63,485 nucleotides of DNA from an uncultured Bacilli bacterium (GTDB lineage: Bacteria; Bacillota_I; Bacilli_A; RF39; UBA660). Below, in pieces: positions 8,515 through 16,698 of the stretch. The position numbers and the translations under genes were made by a program. The DNA is taken from NCBI GenBank assembly GCA_934167935.1, contig CAKPMH010000005.1:1-63485 (forward strand), in the 5' to 3' direction. The notes beneath the pieces are model-generated. The model was given only the letters and a program-made list of their open reading frames with translations, searched no databases and had not been told where the DNA came from. How positions within the stretch are numbered: the stretch's first letter is position 1; each line of letters begins with the position of its first letter.

Positions 8515-8635
8515 CCATCTAAAATAAAAAGATCCTATTAGTTATAAGGACGAGTATTCCCGCGGTTCCACCTTACTTATTCTAATAGAATCTCTTTTTA
8601 TATATTGCTCGTGGTTTCCAAGCCAGTCATCACAT
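8515..8635 (-). promoter_or_regulatory. T-box riboswitch of glyS, unusually short
   Basis: The T-box core GGTGGAACCGCGGG (about 8556-8570) and TCGTCC are clear. The flanking arms AGATTCTATTAG and CTAATAGGATCT, followed by a U-run, form a terminator. But only about 65 bases lie between the stop of the upstream gene (8636) and the core. In that space I see one small hairpin, GCTTGGAAACCACGAGC, with GGC (a glycine codon) at about 8622-8624. A normal stem I is not visible, so stem I is either very reduced or overlaps the upstream coding region. Confidence 0.8.
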
Positions 8636-9085
8636 TTATTTTTTTATCTTTATTTTTTGCTCTGGAATCTGATTTATTTTATTATCAGGTTCTTGTAAAC
8701 CTAAATCTTCTTTTATTTTTGTAGTTGATATACCTTCAGTTCTTGGTAAATAAACAACATCACAATATTCTTTTAAATAGTCAAATTTGTCGCTATCTTT
8801 CCAATCACTTCCCATTACAACAACATCTACTTTATAATCAAGAACATCTGATACTTTTTGTTCCCAACTATTTTCTGGAATAACTAAATCTACATATCTA
8901 ATTGCTTCTAACATTTTTTTTCTTGTTTCATAATTATGATATGCTTTTTTTCCCTTTATTTCATTAAATTCATCTGTAGAAACTGCAACAATTAAATAGT
9001 CACCAAGCTCTTTAGCTCTTCTTAAAATTTCTATATGACCAAAATGTAATAAATCAAATGTACCATACGTAAGTATCCTCTTCAT
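8636..9085 (-). CDS. tagD: Glycerol-3-phosphate cytidylyltransferase (TagD-like)
   Basis: Makes CDP-glycerol from CTP and glycerol-3-phosphate for wall teichoic acid. The nucleotidyltransferase signature appears as TYGTFDLLHFGHIEIL near the N-terminus and RTEGISTTKI near the C-terminus, both hallmarks of this family. The start is ATG 9083-9085 behind a run of seven G acting as ribosome-binding site; an earlier in-frame start would add five residues. The C-terminal extension of about 20 residues after the family core is Lys-rich. It follows the two glycerophosphotransferase genes and appears to end the teichoic-acid operon; the glyS T-box starts right after its stop. Confidence 0.92.
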   Translation of the reverse strand: MKRILTYGTFDLLHFGHIEILRRAKELGDYLIVAVSTDEFNEIKGKKAYHNYETRKKMLEAIRYVDLVIPENSWEQKVSDVLDYKVDVVVMGSDWKDSDKFDYLKEYCDVVYLPRTEGISTTKIKEDLGLQEPDNKINQIPEQKIKIKK

Positions 9086-9126
9086 ACTTATCCCCCCCAA
9101 AACATATAGATTATATCATATTTTAA

Positions 9127-10359
9127 CTATTTTTGCAAATCATTAAAAACAACATCAATTACTCGATCACTGGCATTACCATCATCTAAGTAGTTAAATT
9201 TTTTATTAAATTTTTCATATTTCGATTTATATTTATCAAAAGAATAATTTTTTATTTCTTTCAATAAATCTTTTTCATTTTCAAGAATTGGTCCTGGTAA
9301 TTCATCTAAATTAATATAGAAATCCCTTAGTTTATTTTTATATTCATCTAAATCATACATATAAAATATTATCGGTCTTTTTAAATTAGCATAATCAAAA
9401 AATACACTTGAATAATCAGTAATTAATAAATCACTTATAATATATAATCTACTTACATCATCATATTTAGAAACATCATATATAAATCCTTTATATTCTT
9501 CAAAATTAATTGTATTTGAAACAAAATAATGTGTTCTAAATAATATTACATATTCATCCTTTAAATTTTCATATAAATTTTTAATATCTAATCCTAAACT
9601 GTAAGTATATCCAAGACCTGATTCATGTTGATTATCTCTAAATGTTGGTGCATACAATATTACCTTTTTATTTTTTGGAATATTAAGTTCCTTTTTTAAG
9701 ATTTCTACATCATCACTTTTGTAATTATATAAATAATCATTTCTAGGATAACCTTTTTCTATTATAATATTCTCTTTATTTAATTTTTTTAAATTAAACG
9801 CTGATGTAAAACATTTTGTAGCAAATTTTGATGGGGATATAAAATATGTAAATCTTCTAGTATCAATATCATTTCTCTTTTTAATTTCTTTTGTATCATT
9901 TAAAACACCATCATGTTCTATATCATATCTAAGTTTTTTTAGAGGAGTTCCATGCCAGCATTGTAAAAAAACTTGATTTTTTTTAGGTTTTATAGCTTCC
10001 TCTAACAATGAATTTACAATCCAATACTTACTTTTTGCAAAATATTTATAATATTTATTTGATTTTGATTTTATTATAACAGTATTTTTATTATTTAAAT
10101 TTCTACATGTATCTTTAAAACACCATATAAATTTAAAATCTTTAAATCTAGGATCATCTATCATTTTTAAATATATTTCTTTTGGACTACATGCATAGTT
10201 TCTACCTTGATATGCTTCAAATATAATCATTTTGTTATCTACTTTTGTTGTCACTTTATAAAAAATATATCTAACATTAGTCAAAAATCCTAATATACAT
10301 TTAACTATTTTTCTTATTATTTTATTCTTTTTACATAAATTCGAAACAAATTTTCTCAT
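9127..10359 (-). CDS. CDP-glycerol glycerophosphotransferase family protein (TagB/TagF-like)
   Basis: About 410 residues with the Glyphos_transf fold over residues 50-400. QCWHGTPLKKL contains the conserved catalytic His region, and LLITDYSSVFFDYANLKRP carries the DYSS motif that binds CDP-glycerol. The N-terminus is basic and amphipathic (KKNKIIRKIVKCILGFL), as in monotopic membrane enzymes of this family. It transfers glycerol-phosphate from CDP-glycerol to a lipid-linked acceptor on the inner membrane face. Whether it primes (TagB-like) or polymerises (TagF-like) cannot be told from sequence alone. Its ATG overlaps the TGA of the gene upstream (ATGA), so the two are translationally coupled. 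tagD follows 41 bases downstream. Confidence 0.88.
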   Translation of the reverse strand: MRKFVSNLCKKNKIIRKIVKCILGFLTNVRYIFYKVTTKVDNKMIIFEAYQGRNYACSPKEIYLKMIDDPRFKDFKFIWCFKDTCRNLNNKNTVIIKSKSNKYYKYFAKSKYWIVNSLLEEAIKPKKNQVFLQCWHGTPLKKLRYDIEHDGVLNDTKEIKKRNDIDTRRFTYFISPSKFATKCFTSAFNLKKLNKENIIIEKGYPRNDYLYNYKSDDVEILKKELNIPKNKKVILYAPTFRDNQHESGLGYTYSLGLDIKNLYENLKDEYVILFRTHYFVSNTINFEEYKGFIYDVSKYDDVSRLYIISDLLITDYSSVFFDYANLKRPIIFYMYDLDEYKNKLRDFYINLDELPGPILENEKDLLKEIKNYSFDKYKSKYEKFNKKFNYLDDGNASDRVIDVVFNDLQK

Positions 10360-11447
10360 AAATCACCTACTATATATTTTACTAATATTTCTGTTGCATT
10401 TCCTTTAGTATTATCTAAATATTTATTTTTAAATTCTTTTAATTCTTTAGTTGAATATTTGTTATTTCTTATACTTTCTTCTATTTTTGATGCTTGAGCA
10501 AATGTTGCATGCGGCATTTCTTTCTTTAAGTCAATATTAATACCTACATCTTTTTTATATTCTTCTAAATCATATAAATAAAAATAAATGGGTTTATTAA
10601 TTACTAATGCTTCTATAGATATTGCTGAATAATCTGTAATAACATAATCAGCAATTGATAATAATTCTAATGAAGTATATTCATTTGAAAGTCTTTGATT
10701 TCCTATTTTTTTTAATGGATGACCTTTTATAATTAATTCATATTCATCATGGTTAAATGCCTCTATTAATTTATCAACATAATAATCTTTATTTTTTCTA
10801 AAAGTTGGTACATATAAAACAATTTTTTTCTTTTTTAAATATGGATATTTAGTAAATATTTTTTTTCTATTACATTTACTTTCTTTAATCAAATAATCAA
10901 TTCTTGGGAGACCACATGTAATAAATTTATCTTCAGCACTAGAAAAAGCTTCACTAAAATATGGTATCATTGCCTTTGAACCTGATACAATCAAATCATA
11001 ATTATTATGCATTTTCATAATTTTTGCTACTTTACTACTATTTCCACTTTCTTTATCTAAAGTTTGATATCCAAATTTTTTTATTGCACCTAACGAATGC
11101 CAAATTTGAATTATTTTCAAACTTTTTTTATGTTTTAAAACACTTACTGGAATATTATAACCATCAATAACACATGTTTTTGAAGTAGCTAAATGATACA
11201 TTTGAACAATAATAGAAAAATTATATTTTATTTTATTTAACACCCCACCTTTTATCATACAATTAATTCTAACTACTTTATATTTGGGATATTTTAATTT
11301 TATTTCATCAATTAACATCTTATAATCAAGAGAAATATTCTCAGATTGTCTACTTAAAAAGAATATTTTATATTTATTTGTTCTGAATAATTTCATAAAT
11401 ATATAAATAAATTTTAAAAACAATACATAAAGTCTATAAAACAACAT
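10356..11447 (-). CDS. CDP-glycerol glycerophosphotransferase family protein
   Basis: About 363 residues. An N-terminal hydrophobic segment (LFYRLYVLFLKFIYIFMKLF) precedes the Glyphos_transf fold. The key motifs are IIQIWHSLGAIKKFGYQ and VITDYSAISIEALVINKP. The catalytic His is present, but HGTP is replaced by HSLG, a variant seen in this family. It is a second enzyme likely to add or prime glycerol-phosphate units with the neighbour at 9127. The start at ATG 11445-11447 has GGTGAT upstream; a further ATG 12 bases earlier lies in the ribosome-binding region. The stop overlaps the next start. A terminator follows the gene upstream of it, so it may have its own promoter (TATACT box near 11467). 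Confidence 0.85.
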   Translation of the reverse strand: MLFYRLYVLFLKFIYIFMKLFRTNKYKIFFLSRQSENISLDYKMLIDEIKLKYPKYKVVRINCMIKGGVLNKIKYNFSIIVQMYHLATSKTCVIDGYNIPVSVLKHKKSLKIIQIWHSLGAIKKFGYQTLDKESGNSSKVAKIMKMHNNYDLIVSGSKAMIPYFSEAFSSAEDKFITCGLPRIDYLIKESKCNRKKIFTKYPYLKKKKIVLYVPTFRKNKDYYVDKLIEAFNHDEYELIIKGHPLKKIGNQRLSNEYTSLELLSIADYVITDYSAISIEALVINKPIYFYLYDLEEYKKDVGINIDLKKEMPHATFAQASKIEESIRNNKYSTKELKEFKNKYLDNTKGNATEILVKYIVGDL

Positions 11448-11476
11448 ATAAATCACCATAAATAGTATATCATAAG

Positions 11477-11504
11477 AAAAAAAAATAGTATATAATATAC
11501 CATT
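11477..11504 (-). terminator. Possible terminator after the shorter beta-propeller gene
   Basis: AATGGTATA / TATACTATT stem with a three-base loop and nine U in the transcript. The stem is AT-only apart from two pairs, so it may be leaky. Confidence 0.55.
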
Positions 11505-11506
11505 TT

Positions 11507-12625
11507 TTATCCATTTAGATTAATATATTTTCTAAATTTATTTATATTTTTTGTATGTAAACCATTTAAATCATTTATATCGGTTCCATAGGCAATTCCA
11601 ATACCTCTTTTTCCTCTTTTAGAAATTTCCGAATATAAAATATAATAAGTATTATTAAAATGTAATATTGAACTTCTATAAAGTCCACCTTTTTTAGAAT
11701 TTAATATTTCCTTTGCAGACGTCCAATTATAGTTATCATAAGAATTAGAATAGAAAAGTTTCATATTTTTTCTATTATTCCAATCTTCATATGCAACCAT
11801 TATTGCTTCATAATGATTTTCATTTTTTATTACATCAATATGCCATGTTTTTAACTTTTTATTTTTATAATCAATTTTTATTTCTCTTGGTTTTGTCCAA
11901 ATTTTTTTATTTGTATCATATTCAGTATATTGCAATTTTATATTTTGATTAATATACCACATCATATATTTACCATTTTCATATATTATTGCTGGACTTA
12001 AATAATCATTTTTCTTCCTATTATCTTTTAATACAATTTCTTTATTTGACCATTTAATACCATCTTTTGTTGTCATTTTGTAAATTGTTACAGTACCTTT
12101 TATATCATCTACATACCTCCAATAAAGTTCTAAAGTATCTGTATCATTAATATAAACCAAATGCGTATCCGAATTATATCTTTTCTTTGTAGCCTTTCCA
12201 GGCGGTTTATCAAGTGGAATATTTTTTTTACTTATTATATTCCATTTAACTAAATCATTACTAGCCATGACACAGGGATTTTCCTTTATAGCATTACCAT
12301 ATGGATAAGGTGTATAAGCTATCCAATATCTGTAACCATTCCATTTTTTTTGAAATCTTAAAACTTTAGGATGTGTAGCTTGTGTTCTTCCTCTTTCATC
12401 TTTTAAGTTAAGATAAAAATTACCTAATTTTTCATTTTTACCAATACTATCTTCTATTGTATTTGTATTTTTAATTTTATTATTATAATTAAGTTTATAC
12501 ACTATATTATAAGTATATAAATTTATTATTTCTTGTTTTTTTCTTGATACAACAAAAGTAAAGCAAAAAACAAAGAATATTAATAATATAAATAATAAAA
12601 ACTTTTTAATATTTTTTTTATTCAT
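11507..12625 (-). CDS. Membrane-anchored beta-propeller protein, glycosidase-like (unknown substrate)
   Basis: About 372 residues. One N-terminal membrane segment (about 8-26) puts the rest outside. From about residue 70 the protein shows repeated blade-like segments: HPKVLRFQKKWNGYRYWIAY, NSDTHLVY, YLSPAIIYENGKYMMWY, WHIDVIKNENHYEAIMV and YRSSILHFNNTYYILYSE. This pattern is that of the five-bladed propellers of glycosidase families such as GH43 and GH32. I cannot assign catalytic acids. It is a close paralog of the protein at 12646-14364, blade by blade, without that protein's long cytoplasmic tail. It sits between glycerophosphotransferase genes, so it may trim, bind or modify the teichoic-acid-like polymer; that is inference. 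Confidence 0.7.
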   Translation of the reverse strand: MNKKNIKKFLLFILLIFFVFCFTFVVSRKKQEIINLYTYNIVYKLNYNNKIKNTNTIEDSIGKNEKLGNFYLNLKDERGRTQATHPKVLRFQKKWNGYRYWIAYTPYPYGNAIKENPCVMASNDLVKWNIISKKNIPLDKPPGKATKKRYNSDTHLVYINDTDTLELYWRYVDDIKGTVTIYKMTTKDGIKWSNKEIVLKDNRKKNDYLSPAIIYENGKYMMWYINQNIKLQYTEYDTNKKIWTKPREIKIDYKNKKLKTWHIDVIKNENHYEAIMVAYEDWNNRKNMKLFYSNSYDNYNWTSAKEILNSKKGGLYRSSILHFNNTYYILYSEISKRGKRGIGIAYGTDINDLNGLHTKNINKFRKYINLNG

Positions 12626-12645
12626 AACTCCACTCTTTACTAAAT

Positions 12646-14364
12646 CTAATTAGATTTTTTTATATAATCAATAAACTTATCTACATCATCTTTTTTTAAA
12701 CCATTTAATAAAGTCATATCAGTTCCATAAGCTATAGAAACATATCTATCAAATTCTTTTGTTATAACTGAATAAAACAAATAATAATTACCATCTTCAT
12801 ATAATAATGAACTTCTATAAATTCCACCATTTTCTGGTTTATCTATAATTGGTTTTGCTATTGTCCATTCCTTATTATCTTTTGAATATGTATAATATAG
12901 TTTCATTTTAGATCTTCTTCTAAAATTATCAAATGAAACTAAAACAGCTTCATAACCTTTTTTTGTTTTTATAACATCAATATGCCATGACTTTACTTTT
13001 TCATCATACTTAATATCAATTTTTTCTGGCTCTGACCATTCATCTTTAGAAACGTCATATTCCCTATAACAAACAGTGAAATCTCTATCAACATACCACA
13101 TCATATATATGCCATTTTCATATATTATTGCTGGGCTTAAATAATCTCTTTTTGTTCTTTTATCTTGTAATACTACTTCTTTTTCCGTCCAATCAACGCC
13201 ATTTTTTGTGGTTCTTTTATAAATAATAACCTTATCTTCTTTATCATTTACATATCTCCAATAACATTCTAGTATATCATTATCATAATTATATACTAAA
13301 TGTGTATCTGAATTATAAACTTTTCTAAAATCTTTATCTTCAGGTTCATCTAAAGGATTTTTAAATCCTTTTACAGTTTCCCAATTTATAAGATCATTAC
13401 TTGCAAGTACAAATGGATTTTCTTTTGCTTGATCTCCATGTAAATATGGAGTATAAGCTATCCAATATTTATACCCATTCCATTTATTTTTAAAACTTAT
13501 TACTTTAGGATGCGTTACATCATTAGAACCATCTAATGTATATAAATTTAAGGGATAATCAGATAAATTTTTATTTTCTCCTAAAACATCAACAATTGAC
13601 TTTTTTTCTTCTTTTTTTATTTCAACAACTGGTTTATCTACCTTTTTTATGTCTTTTTTATGTTTTATCTTATTATTAACTAGTAATATTATTACAAATA
13701 TAAATAATAGCAATAAAAATATTTTTACTCTTTTAATATTTATTTTTTTAACTTTGGTACTCTTTTTCTTATAAATTGAATTTACATGTTGCCTAACTTC
13801 TTTATTTTCATCATATGTATCAGCATATTTTTTTTCTCTACTAAGAATAGATTCAACATCAATTTTAATAGTTTCTTCATTTTTATTTTTTTCTACTTTA
13901 TTATGTGTTTCTTTTTTTTGTGGCGTTTTTTTATTAATTTTTTTAGAAATTTGCTCTATATCTATTTTAATAGTTTTTTCATTGTTATCTGTTTCTTTAT
14001 TTAATTTTTTATTTTCATCATTTTTTTTCTTAACTATTTTATTATTATCATTTATATCAATTTTAACAACTTTCTTTTCTTTTTTTATTGGTTGTTTTTT
14101 AGGGGTTTCAATTATATCAATTTTTAACGTTTTATCAACATTTTCTGGTTTAATATCTTCATCAATATTTTCTATTTTTGAAATAATATCTTTTTTTTCT
14201 ATTTTTTGTACTTGATTTGTTTTAGTAGGTTTTTTATACGTTTTTTTATTATTTTTTGAATTTGTATTATTCTTTTTTTTAGTATTACTATTTTTTACAT
14301 TAGACTTTGTTGTTTTATTATTTGTTGTCTTCTTTTTATTTTTGCTACCACTATTATTACTCAT
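12646..14364 (-). CDS. Membrane-anchored beta-propeller protein with long Lys/Asn-rich cytoplasmic tail
   Basis: About 572 residues. Residues 1-210 are low-complexity, very rich in Lys and Asn, and lack a signal peptide. They contain four copies of a short motif around KID (residues near 81, 101, 133 and 167; for example KTLKIDI, KTIKIDIEQI, ETIKIDVESI). A single membrane helix follows (about 212-230). The outside part (about 265-572) is a five-bladed propeller like that of the neighbour at 11507-12625, with HPKVISFKNKWNGYKYWIAY, NSDTHLVY and YLSPAIIYENGIYMMWY. The repeated motif suggests a docking site for a cytoplasmic partner. The ATG is two bases downstream of the preceding stop, with a GGAGAG site. 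No function is known to me for this architecture. Confidence 0.7.
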   Translation of the reverse strand: MSNNSGSKNKKKTTNNKTTKSNVKNSNTKKKNNTNSKNNKKTYKKPTKTNQVQKIEKKDIISKIENIDEDIKPENVDKTLKIDIIETPKKQPIKKEKKVVKIDINDNNKIVKKKNDENKKLNKETDNNEKTIKIDIEQISKKINKKTPQKKETHNKVEKNKNEETIKIDVESILSREKKYADTYDENKEVRQHVNSIYKKKSTKVKKINIKRVKIFLLLLFIFVIILLVNNKIKHKKDIKKVDKPVVEIKKEEKKSIVDVLGENKNLSDYPLNLYTLDGSNDVTHPKVISFKNKWNGYKYWIAYTPYLHGDQAKENPFVLASNDLINWETVKGFKNPLDEPEDKDFRKVYNSDTHLVYNYDNDILECYWRYVNDKEDKVIIYKRTTKNGVDWTEKEVVLQDKRTKRDYLSPAIIYENGIYMMWYVDRDFTVCYREYDVSKDEWSEPEKIDIKYDEKVKSWHIDVIKTKKGYEAVLVSFDNFRRRSKMKLYYTYSKDNKEWTIAKPIIDKPENGGIYRSSLLYEDGNYYLFYSVITKEFDRYVSIAYGTDMTLLNGLKKDDVDKFIDYIKKSN

Positions 14365-14365
14365 A

Positions 14366-16612
14366 TTACTCTCCTATAAATTTTATAAATCTATCAGCTA
14401 CTGCTTCTCTTGAATATTTATTCATAATCACATCATAACGATTACATAATTCTTTTTTACTTACATTAGAAATATTATTAATCTTATTTACTAAATCTTC
14501 ATTAGATTTTATAAATAATTCTGGAAATTCCTTTAAAACTTCTTTTGAACCATAATTCTCATATGCAAAAGTCGTTAAACCATTTAAAATTCCTTCAATA
14601 TATGACATTCCAAATGATTGATTTAGTGAAAAATCTACTGCAAAATCATGTTTAATTAATTCTTCACTTGGATTTGTAGTTAATCCCATATATTCTATAT
14701 AATCATCTAGATCATTATCGTATATTATATCCTCAAATATATCAACATAATCTCCTGTTCCAAATACATCTATTTTAATATTTTTAATTTTATTTTCTTT
14801 TAAATATTTTGCAAAATTAATTGCATTATTTAAATCATTTACTCTATCTTTAGAAATTCTTGTTAAATAAATTCCTGTATAAACATCTTTTTTTGCAACT
14901 GAATGTATTTCATCTTTTGTTATCATCGAATTGGATGTAATTGAATTTCCTACAACTGCATATTTAGAATAATTAGAATAACCAAGTTTATCTATATATT
15001 TTTGTCGGTTTAATTCAGTCACAAAAGCACACTTTTCTAATTTAATTTGTTTTAATTTATCCATTAAGCCAGGATATATTCCTTCTATTAAATTTCCATC
15101 TGTGTGATAAAAATATATTTTATTTTTTATATTTTTATTTTTAGCATCTTTTAAGAAAAGGTGCATTGTTTCTCTTGTTGATACAACTGCATTAGCTTTT
15201 ACATTTTTTAAATATTTTTTTAAGCCATATCCTACATATGGAATTAAATAATTTTTATTTGAATCCATTTTAAAATAAGAATAATGTCGTTTTGAAAAGA
15301 AAATTAATCTTTTTATAATTGCTGATTTTGATTTCCTTGATGCATAATATAAACTTTTTACAGTACATCCATATGGAAAATCAACTGAATTAATTCTTGC
15401 GGTTTTTTTAAGTGATAAAAATTCAACACAATACCCTTTTTCTAATAAACCTTCTGCTAAAGCTTTGGTAGCTGATATTGTACCACCTCTTCCAAAAAAA
15501 TTATATCCTAAAAAAACTACTTTATTAATTTGACTTTGCTTTAATGTTTCGTACATATCATCTATAAATTTTCCCTCAATTATCTCATCATAGTTTATTT
15601 TATCAGGTAACCTTTTTTTGAAAAAATTATTTATTTCATAATTATTTGAAATTATATACTTAATAAGTTGTTTTGATTTATCAAAACTATATTCTTCTAA
15701 TTCATTATAATCACAATACAATTCTCTACATTTTAAATATGATTCTCTATCAGGTTGAAATAATACTACTGGTTTATTTAAAAAAGTAAAATCAAATCCT
15801 ACAGAAGAATAATCGGTTATTAAAAGTTTACTCTTTACCATTTCATCCATTAAATCAATTTTACTAGCATCAATAACTTCAATAACATCTTTCAAATTTT
15901 CTTTTAAATATTTTTTATGTTCCTCTGAAAATAATGAATGCATACAAAATTTAATTTTCAAATTATTCTTTTTTAAAAATTCAACTAATTCTTTATTTTG
16001 TAATGTTCTTTTTACTATTCTTAAAAAATTTTTTGTTTCATTGTTTTTCCCAAAGTATTCTCTCCACGTTGCAAACCATAATATTTGATTTTGTTCTTCT
16101 GATAAATCTCTTTGCTTACGTGCAAACTCCTTATATCTTGGAAAATACTTTCCATATAAAAGTTGGTAACTTTTCATATTGTTTTCAGTTTGAAATTTTT
16201 CATACATTTCAGTATTATAATATACAAATCTAAATAAATGATTATTATAAGAATTACCTTTATAACCTAATTTTTTTATTCCTGTTATACCATGTTGTAA
16301 ATAAATAACAGGTGCATTAATAGCTCCGCCACCTTTTGATGGTTGAATATCCTTATAACTTTGTGAGACAAAAAACATATCAGAATTTTTATAACACTTA
16401 TAATGTTTAATACTATTTTTCCAAACAAAATATTTTTTCTCCTCTAGTGTAAGTTCATTATAAATTTTTTTATTTGTTTTATTTTTTTTTGCAACATAAT
16501 ATTTTAATATCATATCATCTTTTAAAACAACATGTTTCCAAAAATAATATGAATTATTATTCATGGTATTACCATTATTTTCTCCAATCAGCCATATATA
16601 TTTATCTTTCAT
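14366..16612 (-). CDS. Fusion of CDP-glycerol glycerophosphotransferase and GT4 glycosyltransferase
   Basis: About 748 residues. Residues 1-370 carry the Glyphos_transf fold: IYLQHGITGIKKLGYKG with the catalytic His, and LLITDYSSVGFDFTFLNKPV. From about 378 a GT4 fold begins: KVVFLGYNFFGRGGTISATK, then STRETMHLFL, a central GIYLTRISKDRVNDL, and the donor-site region NPSEELIKHDFAVDFS followed by FGMSYIEGILNGLTTFAYEN. The protein probably adds both a glycerol-phosphate and a sugar to one growing chain. It is first in the teichoic-acid-like operon; the ribosome site AGGAGG is strong and an extended -10 promoter lies 24 bases upstream. No signal peptide or membrane helix is present, as expected for cytoplasmic-side enzymes. 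Confidence 0.85.
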   Translation of the reverse strand: MKDKYIWLIGENNGNTMNNNSYYFWKHVVLKDDMILKYYVAKKNKTNKKIYNELTLEEKKYFVWKNSIKHYKCYKNSDMFFVSQSYKDIQPSKGGGAINAPVIYLQHGITGIKKLGYKGNSYNNHLFRFVYYNTEMYEKFQTENNMKSYQLLYGKYFPRYKEFARKQRDLSEEQNQILWFATWREYFGKNNETKNFLRIVKRTLQNKELVEFLKKNNLKIKFCMHSLFSEEHKKYLKENLKDVIEVIDASKIDLMDEMVKSKLLITDYSSVGFDFTFLNKPVVLFQPDRESYLKCRELYCDYNELEEYSFDKSKQLIKYIISNNYEINNFFKKRLPDKINYDEIIEGKFIDDMYETLKQSQINKVVFLGYNFFGRGGTISATKALAEGLLEKGYCVEFLSLKKTARINSVDFPYGCTVKSLYYASRKSKSAIIKRLIFFSKRHYSYFKMDSNKNYLIPYVGYGLKKYLKNVKANAVVSTRETMHLFLKDAKNKNIKNKIYFYHTDGNLIEGIYPGLMDKLKQIKLEKCAFVTELNRQKYIDKLGYSNYSKYAVVGNSITSNSMITKDEIHSVAKKDVYTGIYLTRISKDRVNDLNNAINFAKYLKENKIKNIKIDVFGTGDYVDIFEDIIYDNDLDDYIEYMGLTTNPSEELIKHDFAVDFSLNQSFGMSYIEGILNGLTTFAYENYGSKEVLKEFPELFIKSNEDLVNKINNISNVSKKELCNRYDVIMNKYSREAVADRFIKFIGE

Positions 16613-16635
16613 TTAAATCCTCCTTGGTATTTTCT

Positions 16636-16641
16636 ATTATA
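16636..16641 (-). promoter_or_regulatory. Extended -10 promoter of the teichoic-acid-like operon
   Basis: TGGTATAAT box with only a weak -35 (TTCATT). The start codon follows 23 bases downstream. Confidence 0.6.
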
Positions 16642-16666
16642 CCACATTTATACTATATTAATGAAT

Positions 16667-16698
16667 AAAAAAAGCATATTTTTATTCTTTTATGCTTT
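16667..16698 (-). terminator. Terminator of the herA gene
   Basis: AAAGCATA / TATGCTTT stem with a 12-base loop and a U-run. It overlaps the last codons of the gene at 16690. Confidence 0.75.

Noticed and set aside
10356..10358. Possible use of TGA as tryptophan (Mycoplasma-type code)
   Set aside because: TGA ends this gene and others at the right place, with the next gene starting in an ATGA overlap; tryptophans are TGG.
13786..14215. Phe/Ile-rich plus-strand frames opposite the propeller protein tail
   Set aside because: Antisense of the Lys/Asn-rich cytoplasmic tail; hydrophobicity follows from codon reversal, not from a membrane protein.
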